NCBI RefSeq assembly: GCF_013364195.1 | Contig: NZ_CP054918.1 | Span: 7,429,001 to 7,493,000, forward strand | Direction of reading: 5' to 3' | Source: Streptomyces sp. NA04227 | Lineage (GTDB): Bacteria; Actinomycetota; Actinomycetes; Streptomycetales; Streptomycetaceae | DNA: 64,000 nucleotides | Shown: piece by piece, positions 13,183-19,985 of the stretch | How the letters are laid out: each line of letters opens with the position of its first letter | How positions within the stretch are numbered: the stretch's first letter is position 1 | Notes under the pieces: model-generated | Told to the model about the DNA's origin: nothing | Databases searched by the model: none | What the model saw: the letters and a program-made list of their open reading frames with translations, nothing else | Made by a program: the position numbers and the translations under genes

Positions 13183-13220
13183 ATCGCGACTCTTGAACCG
13201 GATCGCGACTCTTGAACCGG
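13183..13220. repeat. Perfect 19-bp tandem duplication
   Basis: ATCGCGACTCTTGAACCGG occurs twice head to tail (13183-13201 and 13202-13220) in the divergent gap between the SCO6745-family gene and the glxA-type regulator. No mismatches, so it is either recent or kept as a doubled binding site. Confidence 0.95.
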
Positions 13221-13331
13221 CGGGCGGCGAGGGGGCGCGTCCGCCCGGGGATGCGCGTGGCAGCGGCGGTGGCAGGAAGAGTGGGGCCCCCGTCATTGCT
13301 GCCATCCGGCAGGCCCGCGAGAATTCCGGGC

Positions 13332-14354
13332 ATGACCGCAACACCCGGCGCCCGTCGGGCCGTTCACCCCCGGCCCGTCCTGTTCGTCCTCTTCGACGGC
13401 CTGCAGAGCCTGGACCTCACCGGACCGTTCGAGGTCTTCAGCGGGGCGGGCCGACACCTGAGGGACAGCGGCGCCTACCCGCTGCGTACCGCCTCGCCGG
13501 GCGGGCTTCCGATCAGGACCGACAGCGGGCTGACCCTGATGCCGGACCTCGCGCTCGAAGACGCCGAGGTGCCGCACACTCTGGTGGTCCCCGGCGGCCC
13601 CGGAGCCAACCGCGCGGACCCGGTACTGGTCGACTGGCTGCGCGAGCACGGCCCGCGCGCCGAACGGCTGGTCTCGGTCTGCACCGGCAGCTTGCTGCTC
13701 GCCGCGACCGGCCTGCTCGACGGACGCCGGGCCACCACGCACTGGGCGTACTGCGCGACCCTCGCCCGTGACCATCCGGCCGTACGCGTCGAACCCGAGC
13801 CGATCTTCGTACGCGACGGAAAGGTGTCCACCTCGGCGGGCGTGACCGCCGGGATCGACCTGGCGCTGACCCTGGTCGAGGAGGACTACGGCCACGAGAC
13901 CGCGCTGACCGTGGCCCGGTACCTGGTGGTCTTCCTCCGACGGCCGGGAAACCAGGCGCAGTTCAGCGTGCAGCTCGCCGCGCAGACCGCACACAGCGAA
14001 CCGCTGCGGGAGGTGCAGCACTGGATCGCCGAGCACCCGGCGGCCGACCTCTCGGTGGAGACCCTCGCCGCCCGCGCGAACCTCTCCCCGCGCCACTTCG
14101 CCCGCGCCTTCCGGGCCGAGACCGGCGTGACGCCCGGCCGCTACGTCGAGCGCGTACGGGTCGAGCAGGCCCGCCGCCTCCTGGAGGACTCCTCGTACGG
14201 CGTGGAGGAGATCTCCCGGCACTGCGGCTACGGAACGCCCGAGGCGATGCGCCGCGCCTTCGTGAAAACGCTGGGCGCACCGCCCTTCGAGTACCGCCGC
14301 CGCTTCCGCCCGGAGCGGAGCACCGAGGCCGTTCCGGCATCTGCATCGGCCTGA
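13332..14354 (+). CDS. GlxA family AraC-type regulator with DJ-1/PfpI sensor domain
   Basis: 340 residues from the ATG at 13332. Residues about 15-190 form a DJ-1/PfpI (class I glutamine amidotransferase-like) domain with TLVVPGGPGANR and the nucleophile-elbow sequence SVCTGSLLLAATGLL. Residues about 225-330 form an AraC domain with two helix-turn-helix units: LSVETLAARANLSPRHFARAF and YGVEEISRHCGYGTPEAMRRAF. Such proteins use the amidohydrolase-like domain as a ligand sensor and control nitrogen or detoxification genes. The neighbour at 14567 is a stand-alone DJ-1 protein sharing DWLRE and SVCTGSLLLAA with it, so a regulator/enzyme pair acting on one compound is likely. Confidence 0.92.
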   Translation: MTATPGARRAVHPRPVLFVLFDGLQSLDLTGPFEVFSGAGRHLRDSGAYPLRTASPGGLPIRTDSGLTLMPDLALEDAEVPHTLVVPGGPGANRADPVLVDWLREHGPRAERLVSVCTGSLLLAATGLLDGRRATTHWAYCATLARDHPAVRVEPEPIFVRDGKVSTSAGVTAGIDLALTLVEEDYGHETALTVARYLVVFLRRPGNQAQFSVQLAAQTAHSEPLREVQHWIAEHPAADLSVETLAARANLSPRHFARAFRAETGVTPGRYVERVRVEQARRLLEDSSYGVEEISRHCGYGTPEAMRRAFVKTLGAPPFEYRRRFRPERSTEAVPASASA

Positions 14355-14479
14355 GACGCCGCTAGCCACGCCAACCCCCGCCCAGGGCCCACCCCGCCGT
14401 CCTCGCAGCCCTCAACTGCCGCCGGACGTAAGCCTTTTGCTGCCCAGTCCCCTGGATCAAGCATCACATCTCAGCGCAT

Positions 14480-14544
14480 AACGGCGCCACAGAACGGCGC
14501 AACAGAACGGCGCAACAGAACCGCGCCACAGAACCGCACCGCAC
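14480..14544. repeat. Five 13-bp tandem repeats in 5' leader of DJ-1 gene
   Basis: Units AACGGCGCCACAG, AACGGCGCAACAG (twice), AACCGCGCCACAG and a degenerate AACCGCACCGCAC run from 14480. They end 10 bases before the ribosome site GAAAGGA of the gene at 14567. They could be binding sites for the upstream regulator or simple slippage. Confidence 0.88.
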
Positions 14545-14566
14545 CCAACGCCCGAAAGGATCTCCC

Positions 14567-15199
14567 ATGCAGATCGCCTTCGTTCTCTTCCCGGGATTCA
14601 CCTCGCTCGACATCGTCGGCCCGTTCGAGATGCTGGCCAAGCTGCCGGACACGGAGTCCGTCTTCGTCGCCGAGCGCACCGGCGAGTACCGCAACGAGGA
14701 CGGTCAGCTCGCCCTCGTCGCCGACCGGACCCTGCGGGAGGTGTCGCGGCCCGACATCGTGGTGGTTCCCGGCGGGCCGGGGCAGGCCGACCAGATGGAC
14801 AACCAGGTCCTCCTGGACTGGCTGCGCGAGGTGGACGCGCACAGCACCTGGACCACCTCGGTATGCACCGGCTCGCTCCTGCTGGCCGCCGCCGGACTGC
14901 TGACCGGCCGGACCGCCACCTCGCACTGGCTCGCCCTCGACGAACTGACCGCGCGTGGCGTGCGGGCGACGGGCCGACGTGTGGTCACCGACGGCAAGTA
15001 CGTGACCGCCGCCGGAGTCTCCTCCGGCATCGACATGGGCCTCCTGCTCGCGGGCCGGGTGGCCGGCGACGAGGTGGCGCAGTCCATCCAGCTGCTCACC
15101 GAGTACGACCCGCAGCCGCCCTACGACGCGGGTTCCCCGGAGAAGGCACCCGCCGAACTCGTCGCGCAGTGGCGTGCCCGGAGCGGCGCGTCGCAGTGA
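14567..15199 (+). CDS. DJ-1/PfpI family protein (isonitrile hydratase-like)
   Basis: 210 residues forming a single DJ-1/PfpI domain. Visible are FVLFPGFTSLDIVGPFEML at the N-terminus, IVVVPGGPGQADQM, and the nucleophile elbow TSVCTGSLLLAAAGLL, with the catalytic Cys at about 100. The acidic residue needed to polarise the Cys could be Asp15 in the LDIVGP segment, as in cyclohexyl-isocyanide hydratases. AAAGGA lies six bases before the ATG. The enzyme probably adds water to an isonitrile or acts on a reactive aldehyde; the exact substrate is unknown. It lies downstream of a GlxA-type regulator that carries a related domain. Confidence 0.88.
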   Translation: MQIAFVLFPGFTSLDIVGPFEMLAKLPDTESVFVAERTGEYRNEDGQLALVADRTLREVSRPDIVVVPGGPGQADQMDNQVLLDWLREVDAHSTWTTSVCTGSLLLAAAGLLTGRTATSHWLALDELTARGVRATGRRVVTDGKYVTAAGVSSGIDMGLLLAGRVAGDEVAQSIQLLTEYDPQPPYDAGSPEKAPAELVAQWRARSGASQ

Positions 15200-15266
15200 G
15201 GCGGTCGGCGTGGTCCGGTCAGGCGGGGAGTGGGAGGGCGGCGAGGTCGGGGGCCGCCCCGGCCGG

Positions 15267-16025
15267 TCAGCCCGAGGCCGTCCAGCCGAAGCGCGGGGCA
15301 CGCCGCTCCAGGAAGGCGCTGATGCCCTCGGCGGCCTCGGAGCTGCTCGCGACCTCGGCGGACCAGTGGTCCACGCGGTCGATCCGTCCGGCCGCGTACT
15401 CCTTGGCCGCGGACTGTGTGAGCAGTGAGCGCGAGGTGAGGGTACGGGTGAACTCGGCCACCCGCTTGTCGAGTTCACCGGCGGGGAGCACCTCGTCGAC
15501 CAGGCCGGTGCGCAAGGCGCGGGCGGAGTCGACGAGTTCACCGGAGAACAGCAGGTACTTGGCGGCGGCGGGGCCCACCAGTGAGACCAGGCGCGCGGTG
15601 GACGAGGCCGGGTAGACGATGCCGAGCTTGGCCGGGGTGACCCCGAACAGTGACCCGTCCTCGCAGAACCGCAGATCGCAGGCGGCGGCCAACTGGCTTC
15701 CGCCGCCCACGCAGTAGCCACGAATCGCGGCGAGCGTCGGCTTCGGGAAGTGCGCCAGCGCCTCTTCGGCCCGTACGGCGAGGTGCTGGGCGTCGGCCGG
15801 GCTGCCGTCCTCGCCGCGGAGGGTGGAGATGTCGGCGCCCGCGCAGAAGGTCTCGCCCTCGCCGGTGAGTACCAGCGCGCGCACCGTGTCGTCGGCGGCG
15901 AGTTGGTCGAGGAGCGACGGCAGCGAGGCCCACATGCCCGCGGTCATGGCGTTGCGCTTGGCGGGGTGGTGAATGACGACGGTGGCCACCGAATCGGCGA
16001 CCCGGTGCAGCAGCTGGGGCTCCAT
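15267..16025 (-). CDS. Enoyl-CoA hydratase/isomerase family protein (atypical active site)
   Basis: 252 residues from the ATG at 16025, the full length of a crotonase-fold protein. Typical family segments are ETFCAGADISTL (about 66-77) and GYCVGGGSQLAAACDLRF (about 103-120), which hold the CoA oxyanion hole. The two glutamates that do hydration in classical crotonases are missing: Gln stands in GGGSQLA where GGGCELA is usual, and the FGQPE-type position reads FGVTP. So it probably is not a standard hydratase and could be an isomerase, a thioester hydrolase or a decarboxylase of the fold. It diverges from the ATP-binding protein gene. Confidence 0.88.
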   Translation of the reverse strand: MEPQLLHRVADSVATVVIHHPAKRNAMTAGMWASLPSLLDQLAADDTVRALVLTGEGETFCAGADISTLRGEDGSPADAQHLAVRAEEALAHFPKPTLAAIRGYCVGGGSQLAAACDLRFCEDGSLFGVTPAKLGIVYPASSTARLVSLVGPAAAKYLLFSGELVDSARALRTGLVDEVLPAGELDKRVAEFTRTLTSRSLLTQSAAKEYAAGRIDRVDHWSAEVASSSEAAEGISAFLERRAPRFGWTASG

Positions 16026-16316
16026 GCAGCGGATCGTAACCGGCGGTTGATCTCTGTCGGGGGTGCCGTCCGTCACAGGCCCGGCGCGGTGCTGGTTCGC
16101 GCGGTTTCGCGTGCCCTGGCCGTATCCGTCCTATGCGGGTGCGATTGAATCCGGAACAAGTCGGGCGGTACCCGGTCCGTGCCGGGGCGCACTCGGGCCG
16201 CAACGGTCAGAATGCGTCGATACTCGGCGACTTGTGGTCATGCCCGCGGCATGGACCGGTCCGTTCCCAAGACTTTGACTGTGGCGACAATCGAGTACAG
16301 GGGTGGCGACCGGACG

Positions 16317-16826
16317 ATGGAGGACCGCGGGTGGGGGACGCTGCCGCGGCCGGGGGCGGGTGCGCGGGTGCCCGCGGGCGCACCGGCGGGGGCACCACCG
16401 CCCTACGAGGGTGTGTGGCGATTCACCGCACAGGCCGAGGAGGCCTCGGTGCCCAAGGCGCGGCACGCGGTACGTGACCTGCTGCGCAGGCAGCAGGTCC
16501 CGGTCTCGGACGAAGTGGTGCAGGGGCTGCTGCTGATCGTCTCCGAACTCGCCACCAACGCCGTCCGGCATGCGGCGGTGCTCTCGCCCCTGCTCGCCGT
16601 CGAGGTGGCCGTGGGCGCCGAGTGGGTGCGCGTCTCCGTCGAGGACAACCACCCCTACCGGCCCACCGCCCTGGTGGCCGACCACGCGCAGACCGGAGGT
16701 CGCGGTCTGCTGCTGGTGCGGGAGGTCACCAGGGAGGCGGGTGGCGTCTGCGACGTGGAGCACACCGCGGGCGGCGGCAAGATCATCTGGGCCGCCCTGC
16801 CGCTGACCACGCTGGGCGCCAGCTGA
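16317..16826 (+). CDS. RsbW-like ATP-binding protein (anti-sigma factor kinase family)
   Basis: A HATPase_c domain of the serine-kinase anti-sigma type fills about the last 130 residues. The N box is LLLIVSELATNAVRHA, the G1 region is VSVEDNHPYRP, and GGRGLLLVREVTRE forms the ATP lid. The first ~45 residues are Gly/Ala/Pro-rich and disordered. Proteins of this kind phosphorylate anti-sigma antagonists or bind sigma factors; Streptomyces has dozens. The start is uncertain: ATG 16317 follows CAGGGGTGG, but in-frame ATG 16251 and GTG 16281 are possible and would lengthen the tail. A TTGACT at 16275 would favour the short form. It converges on idi with a shared hairpin. Confidence 0.8.
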   Translation: MEDRGWGTLPRPGAGARVPAGAPAGAPPPYEGVWRFTAQAEEASVPKARHAVRDLLRRQQVPVSDEVVQGLLLIVSELATNAVRHAAVLSPLLAVEVAVGAEWVRVSVEDNHPYRPTALVADHAQTGGRGLLLVREVTREAGGVCDVEHTAGGGKIIWAALPLTTLGAS

Positions 16827-16834
16827 ACCGTTTC

Positions 16835-16856
16835 GCGGCCGCCCTCGGGCGGCCGC
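16835..16856. terminator. Bidirectional terminator
   Basis: A perfect stem GCGGCCGCCC/GGGCGGCCGC lies between the ATP-binding protein gene and idi, which converge. Confidence 0.8.
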
Positions 16857-16860
16857 CGGT

Positions 16861-17454
16861 TCACCAGCCCGCGGCGGGGCCCGTCAGTTCCCGTACCGCG
16901 GGACGCGCGGCGTCGAGGACCGTCATGAACCAGGCCGAGAACGTGTCCCGTGCGTGCCGCTCGGCGAGCTCGGCGGCCGTGACGAAGGCGGTGTCGGCGA
17001 TCTCCTCGGGGTCCGGCTCGAGCGGCGACTGCACCATGCCGACGAAGAGATGGTTGAACTCCTGCTCCACCAGGCCCGATTCGGGGTCCGGATGGTTGTA
17101 GCGGACCGTGCCCGCCTCGGCGAGCAGCGAGGGCGAGATGCCGAGTTCCTCGTGCGTCCTGCGGGCCGCCGCCGTGAACGGGGCCTCGCCCGGGTACGGG
17201 TGCCCGCAGCAGGTGTTGGACCACACGCCGGGGGAGTGGTACTTGCCGAGCGCGCGCCGCTGGAGCAGCAGTCGCCCCTGCTCGTCGAAGAGGAACACCG
17301 AGAAGGCGCGGTGGAGTTGGCCGGGAGCCTGATGGGCGGCGAGCTTCTCGGCGGTGCCGAGTGTGTTGCCCTCCTCGTCGACCAGTTCAAGCAGGATCGG
17401 ATCCGTCGTGGATCCGGGTGCGCCGTCCGTCTCGGTGGCAGGTGTGATCGGCAT
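16861..17454 (-). CDS. idi: Isopentenyl-diphosphate delta-isomerase, type I
   Basis: 197 residues with a Nudix fold. The catalytic cysteine lies in SNTCCGHPYPGE (Cys about 83) and the metal-binding Nudix region in AARRTHEELGI; EQEFNHLFVG carries the catalytic glutamate region. It interconverts IPP and DMAPP in the cytoplasm, and so balances the building blocks used by the hopanoid operon 10 kb downstream. Two ATGs are possible (17460 and 17454); GAAGG lies closer to the ideal distance for the second. It is the last gene on the minus strand after the CDF exporter but is separated from it by 785 bases, including a hairpin, so it likely has its own promoter. Confidence 0.95.
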   Translation of the reverse strand: MPITPATETDGAPGSTTDPILLELVDEEGNTLGTAEKLAAHQAPGQLHRAFSVFLFDEQGRLLLQRRALGKYHSPGVWSNTCCGHPYPGEAPFTAAARRTHEELGISPSLLAEAGTVRYNHPDPESGLVEQEFNHLFVGMVQSPLEPDPEEIADTAFVTAAELAERHARDTFSAWFMTVLDAARPAVRELTGPAAGW

Positions 17455-17834
17455 GCCCATCCTTCGCTCGTTCTTCGCGCCCCAAGTCTGCCGTATCCCA
17501 CTGACATCGGGTGGTTCCGGCGGATTTCGCATGTCCCGCAGGGGGATCGCGAGTCGTCGGCACTGGGACGACCGGCCGGATGGCCGACCGGTCTCCTGAT
17601 CGTGCCCGGGGGTCACCGAGGCGATACGTCCCGTAAGGGTGGCGTCCGACAGGGGCGCGTGCTCCTCGCGCGAGGGCTCACCGGAAGGGCGGAGTCCCGC
17701 GGGGAGCGAAGCCGCACCGGAACAGGAAGTGAAGTCCCGCAGGAGCAGTCGGTGAAGCTTCACAGGATGGGCGCTTCACAGGAAAGGGACAGGAAACCGG
17801 CGGTTGTCCGGCACATGGGGCCGGACAGCGCGAA

Positions 17835-17853
17835 GGCCGCCCCTGGGGCGGCC
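17835..17853 (-). terminator. Hairpin downstream of the tiny Cys ORF
   Basis: GGCCGCCCC-T-GGGGCGGCC is a perfect inverted repeat, 40 bases after the stop of the small minus-strand ORF. It is consistent with an end to a short transcript or to read-through from the exporter gene. Confidence 0.6.
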
Positions 17854-17892
17854 CGGGCAGAAGCCTGAGGAGTCAGGCGTCCGCCCCTCGCT

Positions 17893-17946
17893 TCAACCGC
17901 ATATGCACCGGACGCGCCCGCAAGTCGGGCAGACGGGGACGTGCAC
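17893..17946 (-). CDS. Possible 17-residue peptide with four cysteines
   Basis: A GTG at 17946 follows GAAGGAGGAAGC, one of the best ribosome sites in the window, and opens a 17-codon frame that ends at a TGA and is followed by a hairpin. The peptide contains CPTCGRVRCICG, with Cys at 6, 9, 14 and 16: a CxxC and a CxC pair, as in small zinc-binding knuckles. It lies downstream of a CDF (zinc-type) exporter on the same strand. It could be a metal-binding or regulatory peptide, a leader, or chance. Nothing of known function comes to mind. Confidence 0.35.
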   Translation of the reverse strand: MHVPVCPTCGRVRCICG

Positions 17947-18245
17947 GCTTCCTCCTTCGGCTTCTGGTGCCGGGGCGTGCGTGCGGGGCGGCCCGGGAGG
18001 GAGTCCGGGCCGACGTCCGCCTGCACACCTGTCGGCAGCGGGGGGCGGTTTTCGTGACGGCATCGAATCCGCGGTGCCGTCGTCCCCCCGCATCGGTACA
18101 GACGTCGCGGATGGCCGTCGAGTTCCCTCCCGTCCTGGTTCTCTGCTCTCCGCCGCTGTTTTGCCTGTTTGTCGCGCATGGGCCGAGATCCCGGATTCCC
18201 GGGGCCGACTGACCCTGTGTCCGTTTCGCCCGGGGGTGCCGCGGC

Positions 18246-19187
18246 TCAGTGGCAGAGCCTGGCCTCGTGCTCGGCGTGCCCGCCGGGCTCCAGCTGGAAG
18301 GTGCAGTGCTCCACGTCGAAGTGGTGGCCGAGACAGCCCTGCAACTCGTGCAGCATCTTCTCGTGGCCGATCGCGTCGAGTACGTCCGAGCGGACCACGA
18401 CGTGCGCCGAGAGCACGGGCAGACCCGAAGTGATCGTCCAGGCATGCAGATCGTGTACGTCCTCCACTCCGTCGAGGGCCAGTATGTGCGCGCGGACCTC
18501 CGCGATGTCCACACCCTTGGGCGCGGCTTCCAGAAGTACGTCGAGGGTCTCGCGGAGGAGTTTGACCGTACGCGGCACGATCATCAGGGCGATCACGAGC
18601 GAGGCGACCGGGTCCGCGGCCTGCCAGCCGGTCGTCATGATCACCACGGCGGAGATCAGTACCGCGACCGAGCCGAGGGCGTCGGCCACGACCTCCAGGA
18701 AGGCGCCGCGGACGTTGAGGCTCTCCTGCTGACCGCGCATCAGCATCAGCAGCGAGGCGACATTGGCCACGAGGCCGACGAGTGCGAACGCGATCACGGG
18801 TCCGGTTTCGGTGTCCGCCGGGTTGATGAACCGATGGATCGCCTCGTACAGCACATAGCCGCCCACTCCCAGCAGCAGCAGGCAGTTGGCGAGGGCGGCG
18901 AGGATCTCGGCGCGTGCGTAGCCGAAGGTGCGCTTGTCGCTGGGCGGCAGCCCGGCGAAGTGGATGGCGAGCAGGGCCATGGCGAGCCCGAGCGCGTCCG
19001 TCGCCATATGGGCCGCGTCGGCGATCAGCGCCAGCGAGTCGGCGACCAAGCCGCCCACGACCTCGACGAGCGTCACACCGAGTGTGATCGCGAGCGCAAT
19101 GCGCAGCCGACCGCGGTACGCGGCGCTCGCGGTGCCCGGGGCCGCGCCGTGTCCGTGCGCGTGCCCGTGGTCGTGACCTGCCCCCAT
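18246..19187 (-). CDS. Cation diffusion facilitator, zinc-type exporter
   Basis: 313 residues. The His-rich N-terminus (HDHGHAHGHG) precedes six membrane helices. Helix 2 has SLALIADAAHMATDALGLA with the HxxxD metal site, helix 5 has EVVADALGSVAVLISA with the second DxxxD-like site, and the cytoplasmic C-terminal domain (about 220-313) carries VHDLHAWTITSG, typical of CzcD/ZitB. It expels Zn2+ or a related divalent ion by proton antiport. The C-terminal end has several more His. No operator is recognised, although CAGTGAAC occurs twice in the upstream region (19275 and 19311), 36 bases apart. Confidence 0.93.
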   Translation of the reverse strand: MGAGHDHGHAHGHGAAPGTASAAYRGRLRIALAITLGVTLVEVVGGLVADSLALIADAAHMATDALGLAMALLAIHFAGLPPSDKRTFGYARAEILAALANCLLLLGVGGYVLYEAIHRFINPADTETGPVIAFALVGLVANVASLLMLMRGQQESLNVRGAFLEVVADALGSVAVLISAVVIMTTGWQAADPVASLVIALMIVPRTVKLLRETLDVLLEAAPKGVDIAEVRAHILALDGVEDVHDLHAWTITSGLPVLSAHVVVRSDVLDAIGHEKMLHELQGCLGHHFDVEHCTFQLEPGGHAEHEARLCH

Positions 19188-19985
19188 GCCGACACCTCCG
19201 TCCGGCCCGTGAAGGCCCTCCCGCCACTGCTACGAGCCGATGGCCGTGATCCCTGGGATCTCCCGGCACGCCGACAGTGAACTACGTTCCCGACCGTTCG
19301 GGCAACACGGCAGTGAACACCGTTGTCATATGCTCTGACCTGCGGAAATGATGATCGGAGCCAAGTAATCCGGAGGGATCGGTTCCGGCCTCCCGGGCTG
19401 GAATCGGCGGGCGGGGGCGCAGGGCCGTGCTCCGCGGGTGCTTTCAGGGCGATGGATTCCGCTTCTCGCTCATCTCCGGCGGTGCGGGCGCGAGTTGGTG
19501 TGTGCGTACCGGCCCGGCGCAGTGCTGTGCGTGAGCAAATAGCCGTGACGGCGGGTGAGATGAACGCGGGGCGGCAGTGGTGACAGGGCGTCGCGTGGTT
19601 CGCGTGGGGCCGCCTCGTGGTGTGGCCGAAAGGCCCTTCGGCCGCCAAGGGCTGCCCCCCGGGCGCGGAGTCGGGCCCGCCCTCCCTCATGTGATCAGCG
19701 ATGTCGCGGCCGCGAGGGCCAACTGGGCGCTTTCGGTGGACCGTAGGCATGTCGTAAATGTGTTGGTATGAGAGGCGGGTTTGTCGGCCCGGGGGCACAT
19801 CCGTGATGATGATCGTGGCGGCCGAAAAGTCAGCACCCGCTTATCGGATCATGAACGTGTGGTGAACCCACGCCCCTCGTCATCCGGTACCCTCTGCCGA
19901 ATCGCCGCCCGGCGGGACCGGCCAGAGGCGTTTCAGCAGCAATGATCCGGCGCGCGAAGGTGCCGAAGTCAAGGAGTGGATTCGT
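19188..19985. other. About 800-base gap upstream of the CDP-alcohol/ABC cassette
   Basis: No ORF in this gap has believable coding properties. It holds the exporter promoter (CAGTGAAC direct repeats at 19275-19282 and 19311-19318) and, from about 19740 to 19970, an AT-richer stretch with candidate promoter elements for the rightward cassette. Long leaders before cell-envelope operons often contain regulation, but I see no known riboswitch. Confidence 0.55.

Larger units (their letters stand above)
17455..18245. other. 785-base gap between idi and CDF exporter
   Basis: No long ORF here has believable codon use on either strand. It contains the idi promoter region (17455 to about 17700, relatively AT-rich near 17490-17520), the hairpin at 17835-17853, the tiny four-cysteine ORF at 17893-17946 and then about 290 bases without visible structure. 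Confidence 0.6.

Noticed and set aside
17804..18433. Long plus-strand frame across the idi-CDF gap
   Set aside because: Pro/Arg/Gly-rich sequence without domains, and it overlaps the CDF gene on the other strand.
19073..19798. 241-codon minus-strand frame upstream of the CDF exporter
   Set aside because: Composition is Arg/Pro/His-rich with no domain, it overlaps the CDF start, and there is no ribosome site.
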